Source of the DNA: an uncultured Eubacteriales bacterium
GTDB lineage: Bacteria; Bacillota_A; Clostridia; Christensenellales; Aristaeellaceae
Assembly (NCBI GenBank): GCA_902795555.1
Contig: CADBLV010000252.1
Span: forward strand, 1 to 23,878
DNA length: 23,878 nt
Direction of reading: 5' to 3'
The notes beneath the pieces are model-generated. The model had not been told where the DNA came from. It made no database searches and saw only the letters and a program-made list of their open reading frames with translations. This document shows, piece by piece, positions 1 to 5,734 of this stretch; position 1 is the stretch's first letter; the number at the start of each line of letters is the position of its first letter. The position numbers were made by a program, and so were the translations under genes.

Positions 1-653
1 CAGATGCCGGGAATTCTCGGATCTCCCGCATGCTCTTTATAGCTCACCAGCAGATCCAGCTCGCTGTTCTCCTCGATTTCAATGCCGAGCTCATACAGGC
101 CCTTGATGGGAGCGTTACAGGCAAAGAAGTCCTGAGGCCGGGGCCCGAAGGTGATGATCTTCAGATTCTTCAATCCCACGATGACCCGGGCGATCGGGAT
201 AAACTCAGCGATTTTATCGGCCAGCTCATCCGCCGTCCCCACGGGATATTCCGGAATATAGCCTTTCAGATGCCGCATTCCCAGATTGTAGCTGCAGTTC
301 AGCATGCCGCAGTAGGCGTCTCCGCGGCCGTTGATCATATCCCCGTCGCCTTCCGCCGCGGCCACAAACATGACCGGGCCGTCAAAGAACTTCGCGATCA
401 GGGTTTCGGGCGTTTCAGGACCGAAGTTTCCGAGGAACACACAGGCGGCGTTGCATCCGGCTTCCTTCAGTTCTTCCACGGCTTTCAGCATATCCAGCTC
501 GTTTTCCACCGTGGTTTTGATCTCCACAAAATCAAGCTTTTTCTGTCCGCATTTTTCCGCGATTGCCGCTCTGCGCTTCTCGCTCAACACAATCGGAAAG
601 CAGTCGCGGGACACAGCGACCAACCCCAGCTTAATGACAGGAATGTTTTCCAT
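1..653 (-). CDS. L-fucose/L-arabinose isomerase-family protein (N-terminal part, runs off left edge)
   Basis: This is an open reading frame on the minus strand whose start lies inside the window and whose 3' end lies beyond base 1; about 217 residues are visible. It starts MENIPVIKLGLVAVSRDCFP and contains VFLGNFGPETPETLIAKFF, MFVAAAEGDGDMINGRGDAY and ITFGPRPQDFFACNAPIKG. This pattern is typical of the cytoplasmic FucI/AraA-fold isomerases, which interconvert aldoses and ketoses. The start is fixed by a strong GGAGGAG site a few bases upstream. It has its own well-formed promoter at 723-751 and an inverted-repeat candidate operator in the leader, which suggests a regulated catabolic gene independent of recF. 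The C-terminal half with the metal-binding catalytic residues is outside the window, so substrate and activity cannot be judged; many members of this family have no assigned sugar. Confidence 0.8.
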   Translation of the reverse strand, partial: MENIPVIKLGLVAVSRDCFPIVLSEKRRAAIAEKCGQKKLDFVEIKTTVENELDMLKAVEELKEAGCNAACVFLGNFGPETPETLIAKFFDGPVMFVAAAEGDGDMINGRGDAYCGMLNCSYNLGMRHLKGYIPEYPVGTADELADKIAEFIPIARVIVGLKNLKIITFGPRPQDFFACNAPIKGLYELGIEIEENSELDLLVSYKEHAGDPRIPGI

Positions 654-686
654 AAGACCTCTCCTCCTACTCGTTGTTTCAATTTA

Positions 687-711
687 CCGTACAGGTTTTG
701 TACGGACGTAC
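687..711. promoter_or_regulatory. Candidate GntR/AraR-like operator (overlapping inverted repeats)
   Basis: Two overlapping inverted repeats lie between the -10 box (723-728) and the start codon (653) of the isomerase-family gene. The first has 7-bp arms CCGTACA (687-693) and TGTACGG (699-705). The second is GTACG/CGTAC around GA (700-711 on the plus strand). Read on the minus strand, GTACGTCCGTACAAAA (696-711) resembles the AraR operator consensus ATTTGTACGTACAAAT known from Bacillus, with about 11 of 16 positions matching by eye. The position, just downstream of the expected transcription start, fits a repressor roadblock. No cognate regulator gene is in the window, so this is inference from position and sequence. 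Confidence 0.4.
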
Positions 712-722
712 CTCTGCGATTT

Positions 723-751
723 AGAATATCATTTCGCGCCCTGTTCGTCAA
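723..751 (-). promoter_or_regulatory. SigA-type promoter of the isomerase-family gene
   Basis: On the minus strand, TTGACG (746-751) is followed after 17 bp by TATTCT (723-728). This is a near-consensus vegetative promoter with optimal spacing. It would give a leader of about 60 nt containing the inverted repeats at 687-711. Confidence 0.7.
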
Positions 752-861
752 CCGGTTTCTGTTTTTTTCATCATCTCCCAATCCCCGTCATTTTTTTAAC
801 GGAAAACCTGCCGCAAGGCGCAGAAACGCTAGGTTTGCGGGCTGATCGGACAGGCCCGGCC

Positions 862-992
862 TGTGGATAAAATGACATAATTGATTTTCCCGTTTTGTAA
901 AGTTATCCACAGGTTTTGGCCTTTTTGGGCCTGTAACCGTTGAAATATAAGGATTTTGTCCTTGTGGATAACCTGTGGAAAACTGTGGAAAT
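862..992. other. DnaA-box cluster A, downstream of recF (candidate half of oriC)
   Basis: This lies in the 349-bp gene-free stretch 654-1002. Three boxes match TTATCCACA perfectly: 862-870 (reverse), 903-911 (forward) and 963-971 (reverse). Two are relaxed: TGTGGAAAA at 974-982 and TGTGGAAAT at 984-992. The first two boxes face each other across 32 bp of AT-rich sequence (871-902) that could serve as a melting region. The last three boxes begin 11 bp beyond the recF stop codon. The pair 963-982 is identical over 20 bp to one in cluster B. DnaA binding is expected from the consensus; which cluster is melted first cannot be told from sequence. Confidence 0.85.
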
Positions 993-1002
993 CTCCCGTC
1001 TT

Positions 1003-2190
1003 TCATTCAAACAGCGGATCTTCCAGCAGTGTTTCACGTGAAACAATCTCTGTCTCTTTCTCTTCCTCTTCTTTCCCCTCCTTCAGAACAACAGTGCCCT
1101 CCCCCTCGTTGTTGCTGACTTCGAAGGTTTTTCGCTGCGCATGATCGATGCTGATCGGATCCGTACAGGTGATGAAGGTTTGATAAGGAGCGATTTCTTC
1201 CAGCAGGCCGTTTCGCCGCCGCTGATCCAGTTCACTCAACACATCATCCAGCAGCAGCACCGGATTTTCTCCGCTGATCTCCCGGATCATTTTCATCTCG
1301 GCGATTTTCAGGCTCAGAGCGGCTGTTCTGATCTGTCCCTGTGAAGCAAACTGTCTCATATTCTTCCGATTTAACAAAAAAATCAGATCATCCCGATGGG
1401 GCCCTACGGAGGTCAATCCCAGCCGGATATCCTCCTCCCGGTTTTTTTTCAGCTGCTGTAAAAGCGCTTCCTCCAGATTCTCTTCGTCTTTCAACGGGCA
1501 GTGATAAGCAAGAGTCAGGATTTCTCCCTCCTGACCGGAAATACTGCGATAACTGTCCAACACCAGCTCGTTCAGCCGTTCACAGGTTTTCTTTCGCTCC
1601 CGGATGATTATCACCGCGGGTTGAATTAATGTTCGATCGAAATCATCCAGCCAGTCTACTGAATTCTTCTGTTTGATTTTTATGGTTTTCAGCAGCGCGT
1701 TTCGCTGATCCAGCCCTATTCGATATTGCTGGAGGGCAATAAAGTATCTCCTGTTGGTCTGACTGATCATCATATCCAGAAATTTTCGGCGGACAGATGG
1801 ACCGTCCTTGATGAGACCTAAATCTTCAGGAGAAAAAATGACACACTGCAAACACCCCATCAGTTCTGAAAAGCGACCGATCTTCTTTTCGTCCAGCAGG
1901 ATGGTCTTTTTTCCGGCGGACGCCGCGGAAATCTGCACGGCGATTTTCCGGCTGACAGATTTTTCCAGAACGGACACCTGACACAGAGATTCGTTTTCGC
2001 TGAACTGAACAACAGACTGATCATGATTGACCCGATGGGATTTTCCCAGGGAACAATAATGAACAGCCTCCAGAACATTCGTTTTTCCGGATCCGTTTTT
2101 GCCGTAAAAGATATTGATTCCCGCCGATGGCTTCAGGCTTAATTCCCGGTAATTCCGGAAATGGATCAGCTTTATTTCCTGAATTTTCAT
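1003..2190 (-). CDS. recF: DNA replication/repair protein RecF
   Basis: RecF is an SMC-like ATPase that binds gapped DNA and helps load RecA with RecO and RecR. It is 395 residues long. Walker A is GKNGSGKT (about residues 30-37), the ABC signature region is LTSVGPHRDDLIF, and Walker B with the D-loop is PVLLLDDVLSELD. The start MKIQEIKLIHFRNYREL matches the family. It begins 16 bp after dnaN with only a poor ribosome binding site, so it is probably translated by coupling from dnaN. The protein is somewhat longer than the usual 360-370 residues because of a charged, Glu-rich tail (EGKEEEEKETEIVSRET). The DNA encoding VSRET is a perfect parS site (1030-1045). The gene order dnaN-recF is the classic origin order, but gyrB does not follow. 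Confidence 0.96.
   Translation of the reverse strand: MKIQEIKLIHFRNYRELSLKPSAGINIFYGKNGSGKTNVLEAVHYCSLGKSHRVNHDQSVVQFSENESLCQVSVLEKSVSRKIAVQISAASAGKKTILLDEKKIGRFSELMGCLQCVIFSPEDLGLIKDGPSVRRKFLDMMISQTNRRYFIALQQYRIGLDQRNALLKTIKIKQKNSVDWLDDFDRTLIQPAVIIIRERKKTCERLNELVLDSYRSISGQEGEILTLAYHCPLKDEENLEEALLQQLKKNREEDIRLGLTSVGPHRDDLIFLLNRKNMRQFASQGQIRTAALSLKIAEMKMIREISGENPVLLLDDVLSELDQRRRNGLLEEIAPYQTFITCTDPISIDHAQRKTFEVSNNEGEGTVVLKEGKEEEEKETEIVSRETLLEDPLFE
1030..1045. promoter_or_regulatory. parS: parS site 1 (ParB/Spo0J binding site) inside recF
   Basis: The 16-bp palindrome TGTTTCACGTGAAACA matches the Bacillus-type parS consensus at every base. It lies within the last codons of recF, where it is read as VSRET. 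parS sites nucleate ParB spreading and SMC loading and cluster around oriC, which agrees with the DnaA boxes 38 bp away. Confidence 0.93.
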
Positions 2191-2206
2191 ACGGATTGAT
2201 CAAAGG

Positions 2207-3319
2207 TCACGAAACGCGCACGGGAAGAATCAGATACAGATACTGATCTCCCTGCCTCGGAACCACCACACAGGGAGACACACTGGAATTGAATTTCATA
2301 AACAGCTGCTCGTCCGACACATTTCGGATGACGTCGATAATATACCGGGCATTGAACGCAATATCGATGTCCTCCCCGTTCAGGGAAGCGTCAATTTCTT
2401 CTTCCACATTTCCCACCTCCGCATTGGAGGAGATTTTCAGCAAATCCTTTCGGAAGGACATTTTGATCAGATTATTTTTTCCTTCACGGGCCATCAGGCT
2501 GGCCCGATCAATGGCATCCTGCACTGCCAGGCGATCCGTCATGGCTTCCACTTTAAACTGAGTCGGAATAATCCGGCGATAATCGATATATTCTCCGCCC
2601 AGGAGAGAACCGATCACACAGATGTTTCCGAAATTACACTGCATTTTTCCGCCGTCAATAATAATGCTGCAGAAGGCATCATCATCCGGAAGAATCCGGG
2701 CCAGTTCATTGATGACCTTTCCGGGAATCACTGCTTTCACCATGTCGGTGCCTTCGGGCAGTTCAAAAGGCTGAAACAGCTTCTGTAAACCCAGACGGAA
2801 TCCATCCAGGGCCACCAGCCTTGCTTCCGAGTGACTGATTTCCATCAGACAACCGGTCAGAATCGGTCTGCTTTCATCCGTCGCGATGGCAAAAGAAACA
2901 TGATTGATCATATCCTTCAGCTTCCGCTGGGGGATTTTGATCCCTGTTTTCTGCTCCATATGCTTGATGACAGGATATTCCATGGCATCCATCACCGCCA
3001 GGGTGCTGCGATTTTTCAGACAACGGATGGTGGCGGTCCGATTATCCTTCACCTCGATGCTCACCGTTCCGTCAGGCATTTTCCGGATCAGCTCAGTGAT
3101 CATCCGGCCGGGAAGAACCGTTTCCCCTTCTTCCTGGATAGCCGAGGCGTTTGTGTATTCAATCACCATGCTGCCGTCGGAACAGGTCATTACCACCCGG
3201 TTATCCCTGGCAGAAAACAAAACGCCTTCCAGCACCTGCTTTGCGGGACGGGCCGCCAGTGCTCTTGTAATCGTGTTCAGACCTTCATTCAGATCCTGAG
3301 TGTTCATGGAAAATTTCAT
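2207..3319 (-). CDS. dnaN: DNA polymerase III sliding clamp, beta subunit
   Basis: This is the ring-shaped processivity clamp that tethers the replicative polymerase to DNA. It is 370 residues from the chosen start MKFSMNTQDLNEGLNTITRAL. An in-frame ATG two codons upstream (3325) sits directly against the GAGGG ribosome binding site, whereas ATG 3319 is 6 bases from it, so 3319 is preferred. Family hallmarks include LEGVLFSARDNRVVMTCSDG in domain 1, ESRPILTGCLMEI and ALDGFRLGL in domain 2, and the C-terminal YLYLILPVRVS, which matches the usual clamp ending. It is normally preceded by dnaA; here a 340-bp gene-free stretch with DnaA boxes and then pgsA stand upstream. It is followed after 16 bp by recF, presumably in one transcript. 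Confidence 0.97.
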   Translation of the reverse strand: MKFSMNTQDLNEGLNTITRALAARPAKQVLEGVLFSARDNRVVMTCSDGSMVIEYTNASAIQEEGETVLPGRMITELIRKMPDGTVSIEVKDNRTATIRCLKNRSTLAVMDAMEYPVIKHMEQKTGIKIPQRKLKDMINHVSFAIATDESRPILTGCLMEISHSEARLVALDGFRLGLQKLFQPFELPEGTDMVKAVIPGKVINELARILPDDDAFCSIIIDGGKMQCNFGNICVIGSLLGGEYIDYRRIIPTQFKVEAMTDRLAVQDAIDRASLMAREGKNNLIKMSFRKDLLKISSNAEVGNVEEEIDASLNGEDIDIAFNARYIIDVIRNVSDEQLFMKFNSSVSPCVVVPRQGDQYLYLILPVRVS

Positions 3320-3456
3320 GATCATCCCTCTTTCGTTGCCTGAGCTGCTTCTTTTGATATATTCATATAAATCTTCGTCGTTCTCATCGGGGGTGTGAAA
3401 ACGGTGGAAAACTTCGAAACCACAGATTTTTCAGGAATGATGGCTGGGTAAAAAGC

Positions 3457-3652
3457 TGTGGATAACCTGTGGAAAATTCACAGAATACCCGTTGATATTC
3501 GCTTCGCCGGGTCCAAAATCCTTCCCGGAACCGTCGGGTGGACAGAAAAAAGCGGATCACATGCTTCTGAAAGCCTCTTTTTCAGAGGGAAAAAAACCGG
3601 AAAAAAGAGGTTTTCCACAGACTTATCCACATTGTGGATAAGGTTATCCACA
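3457..3652. other. DnaA-box cluster B, upstream of dnaN (candidate half of oriC)
   Basis: This lies in the gene-free stretch 3320-3665. Perfect boxes are at 3457-3465 (reverse), 3623-3631 (forward), 3633-3641 (reverse) and 3644-3652 (forward). Near-perfect boxes are TGTGGAAAA at 3468-3476 and TTTTCCACA at 3611-3619. The boxes at 3623 and 3633 form a perfect 10+1+10 bp palindrome (3622-3642). The sequence nearer dnaN (about 3350-3375) is AT-rich and could serve as an unwinding element. The cluster ends 13 bp before the end of pgsA. Box density is well above chance and typical of an origin; a role in autoregulating dnaN is also possible. No clear dnaN promoter could be assigned in this stretch. 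Confidence 0.9.
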
Positions 3653-3665
3653 GCCTGTCAAACCC

Positions 3666-4199
3666 TTACGAGGACTCGAATACAGAGGAATTTCTCCGAA
3701 AATAATCCACACCTGAAATCAGCGTCATGCCTACCGCAATCACCAGCAGCACGATCCCTGTCCAATGGGAAAAAACGGACCGCTGCAGCGACATGATCCA
3801 GATGATCAGGATCATCTGGGAAACCGTTTTGATTTTTCCCAGGGGCCCGGCGGCAATGACCGTATGCTTGGTGGCGGCAATCAGCCTGAGCCCGTCCACG
3901 CTTAACTCCCGGCTCAGGATGATCACCACAGCCCAGGGAGGAAAGAACCCCTGATATACCAGCATGATCAGCGTGGAAAGAACCAGCAGTTTATCCGCGA
4001 TGGGATCGATAAACCGTCCGAAATCCGTCACCAGGTTGTATTTTCGTGCGATATGCCCGTCCAGATAATCTGTCAGGGAAGCAAGCAGGAAGACGACAAG
4101 GGCAATCCACTGGCAGGTCCGGTCCTGAATCATCATCAGGGCCACGATCACCGGAATGCACAGCATGCGAATGATGCTGAGTTTATTTGGCAGATTCAA
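3666..4199 (-). CDS. pgsA: CDP-diacylglycerol-glycerol-3-phosphate 3-phosphatidyltransferase
   Basis: This integral membrane enzyme transfers the phosphatidyl group from CDP-diacylglycerol to glycerol-3-phosphate, the committed step to phosphatidylglycerol. It is 177 residues, normal for the family, and largely hydrophobic with several membrane segments. The complete CDP-alcohol phosphotransferase signature is present: D44, D47-G48, A51-R52, G61, D65 and D69 in TDYLDGHIARKYN and GRFIDPIADK. The start is a TTG that overlaps the rimO stop as TTGA, with AAGGAG 8 bases upstream, so it is probably co-translated with rimO. The specific assignment to PgsA rather than another CDP-alcohol transferase rests on the N-terminal MNLPNKLSIIRML pattern and the common rimO-pgsA order in Bacillota. 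Confidence 0.93.
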   Translation of the reverse strand: MNLPNKLSIIRMLCIPVIVALMMIQDRTCQWIALVVFLLASLTDYLDGHIARKYNLVTDFGRFIDPIADKLLVLSTLIMLVYQGFFPPWAVVIILSRELSVDGLRLIAATKHTVIAAGPLGKIKTVSQMILIIWIMSLQRSVFSHWTGIVLLVIAVGMTLISGVDYFRRNSSVFESS

Positions 4200-5512
4200 A
4201 TCCGTTCTCCTTTCAGATCATAGATATCGGCATTTGTCAGACGGACGGTGATGAATTCACCGATCCGGGGCGGCGCTCCGTCAAAATGAATCCGGATTTC
4301 TCCGTCAATTTCAGGCGCTTCCCGGCTGCTGCGCCCCACAGCATGGGCCGCGTCTGCGATTCCTGTAACCAGGACGGTTTCGGTCTGTCCGACCCGGGCC
4401 TGATTTCGCTTTCTGGAAATGCCCTGCTGGAGGCGCATCAGACGATCCAGGCGATCCTGTTTCACTTCCTCCGGGATCTGATCCGGCATCCGGGCCGCGG
4501 GGGTCCCGTCCTCCGGGGAATACATGAATGCTCCCAGGCGATCAAAACCGGTCTGCTCCACAAAGGCCAGCAGTTCCTGAAACTGATCTTCCGTTTCGCC
4601 GGGAAAACCGACAATGAGGGTGGTTCTGAGCGTCAGACCCCGTTCACGGGCCCCGTTGACCGCCCGGAGAATATCCCGACCGGTTCCCTTCCGATGCATC
4701 CGATGAAGAATTTCGTCGTTGATATGCTGAATGGGAATATCCAGATAGGGACAGACATGCGGGGTGTCCGCCAGGACATCCAGCAATGCTTCACCGGTTT
4801 CGTCCGGATAGCAATAAAGCACCCGCAGCCAGTCTACCCCCGGAATGTCCGCCGCTTTTTTCATCAGGGAAGGCAGCGCGGTATGTCCTCCGTGATCTGT
4901 CCCGTATCGGGTGGTGTCCTGAGCGATGAGAATATGTTCCCGGACTCCCTTTGCAGCCAGATCCCGAATTTCCTGAAGGATCAGACTTTCTTCCCTGCTG
5001 CGGTACGGGCCGCGGATGGCAGGAATGGCGCAGAAGGTGCACTTGTTGGAACAGCCTTCACCGATCCGGACATAGGCGGAATAAAAGGGAGTGGTCAGAA
5101 GTCTGGAATGCTCAAAAAGCGACAGGTCGTCCTGACAGGCGGAAAGGCGGCTTCCTGACAGGGCCTGATCCAGCAGGCCGGGCAGGCGGCTGTACTGATT
5201 TACGCCGAGAAAAAGATCTACCTCCGGAAATTCCTTCACCAGCTCCTTTTCATATCGCTGAATCAGACACCCGGTTACCACCAGCAGCCTGCATTTTCCG
5301 GTCTGCTTATACTGTGCCATCTCCAGGATGGTGTCAATGGATTCCTGCTTCGCGGACTCGATGAATCCGCAGGTGTTGATCAGAATGATATCCGCCCGGG
5401 CCGGATCACTTGTCATGGTGTAGCCGTGCTTTTCCAGCAGCCCCAGAGCGATTTCCGTGTCCACCCGGTTTTTATTGCAGCCCAGCGAAACCGTTCCTAC
5501 TGAATAGCCCAT
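4196..5512 (-). CDS. rimO: Ribosomal protein S12 methylthiotransferase RimO
   Basis: This radical-SAM enzyme adds a methylthio group to the conserved aspartate of ribosomal protein S12. It is 438 residues. The N-terminal UPF0004 domain carries C12 (SLGCNKNRVD), C48 (INTCGF) and C82 (VTGC) for the auxiliary iron-sulfur cluster. The radical-SAM motif CxxxCxxC is C154, C158 and C161 (EGCSNKCTFC). A C-terminal TRAM region follows. RimO rather than MiaB is indicated by the SLGCNKNRVD start, FLGVNQYSRLPGLL, and the YSPEDGTPAARMPDQIPEEV stretch. The start has AAGGA 8 bases upstream and a promoter at 5553-5581. It is the first gene of a rimO-pgsA unit running toward the origin. Confidence 0.95.
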   Translation of the reverse strand: MGYSVGTVSLGCNKNRVDTEIALGLLEKHGYTMTSDPARADIILINTCGFIESAKQESIDTILEMAQYKQTGKCRLLVVTGCLIQRYEKELVKEFPEVDLFLGVNQYSRLPGLLDQALSGSRLSACQDDLSLFEHSRLLTTPFYSAYVRIGEGCSNKCTFCAIPAIRGPYRSREESLILQEIRDLAAKGVREHILIAQDTTRYGTDHGGHTALPSLMKKAADIPGVDWLRVLYCYPDETGEALLDVLADTPHVCPYLDIPIQHINDEILHRMHRKGTGRDILRAVNGARERGLTLRTTLIVGFPGETEDQFQELLAFVEQTGFDRLGAFMYSPEDGTPAARMPDQIPEEVKQDRLDRLMRLQQGISRKRNQARVGQTETVLVTGIADAAHAVGRSSREAPEIDGEIRIHFDGAPPRIGEFITVRLTNADIYDLKGERI

Positions 5513-5552
5513 CGTGAAATCCTTTCCTCATTACATTTCAACGCTCCGGAAA

Positions 5553-5581
5553 AGTATATCATGTTTCCTTCTTTTTGAAAA
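5553..5581 (-). promoter_or_regulatory. Promoter of rimO-pgsA
   Basis: On the minus strand, TTTTCA (5576-5581) is followed after 17 bp by TATACT (5553-5558). It is back to back with the polA promoter: the two -35 boxes are separated by 3 bp, so the two directions may compete for polymerase. Confidence 0.6.
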
Positions 5582-5584
5582 GAA

Positions 5585-5612
5585 TGGACAACGGAAGAAA
5601 ATGAGATATAAT
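5585..5612 (+). promoter_or_regulatory. Promoter of polA
   Basis: TGGACA (5585-5590) is followed after 16 bp by a perfect TATAAT (5607-5612). This predicts an approximately 115-nt leader before the polA start codon at 5735. Confidence 0.7.
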
Positions 5613-5635
5613 GAAAGCAGAACAACCGGAAGACC

Positions 5636-5669
5636 GTTTGGTTCCCGATTCGCGAAGCGGGAGCGAAAC
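5636..5669 (+). other. Stem-loop in the polA leader
   Basis: GTTT (5636-5639) pairs with AAAC (5666-5669), and TCCCG (5643-5647) with CGGGA (5658-5662), across a 3x3 internal loop. The loop contains the self-complementary TTCGCGAA. There is no T tract, so it is not a simple terminator. It matches no riboswitch I recognise. It may only be a stabilising 5' structure. Confidence 0.35.
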
Positions 5670-5734
5670 CGGAACAGTCAACCGAACAGCGCAGCAGACG
5701 TGAATCGCCGGTTTGCAGAGGAGGAAACAGGACG

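Noticed and set aside
30..845. A 271-codon plus-strand frame
   Set aside because: It lies antisense to the isomerase-family gene and then crosses its promoter. The composition (His, Gln, Phe and Arg rich) is typical of the reverse frame of a real gene.
788..1006. A 72-codon minus-strand frame starting with an ATGA overlap at the end of recF
   Set aside because: The frame runs straight through the DnaA boxes and its peptide is low-complexity and Pro/Gly-rich in that part. It does not resemble the RemB/YaaB-type protein or gyrB that often follow recF. The overlap is most likely chance.
3574..3588. CCTCT/AGAGG hairpin downstream of pgsA as a terminator
   Set aside because: The stem is only 5 bp and is not followed by a T run in the minus direction, so it is too weak to call.
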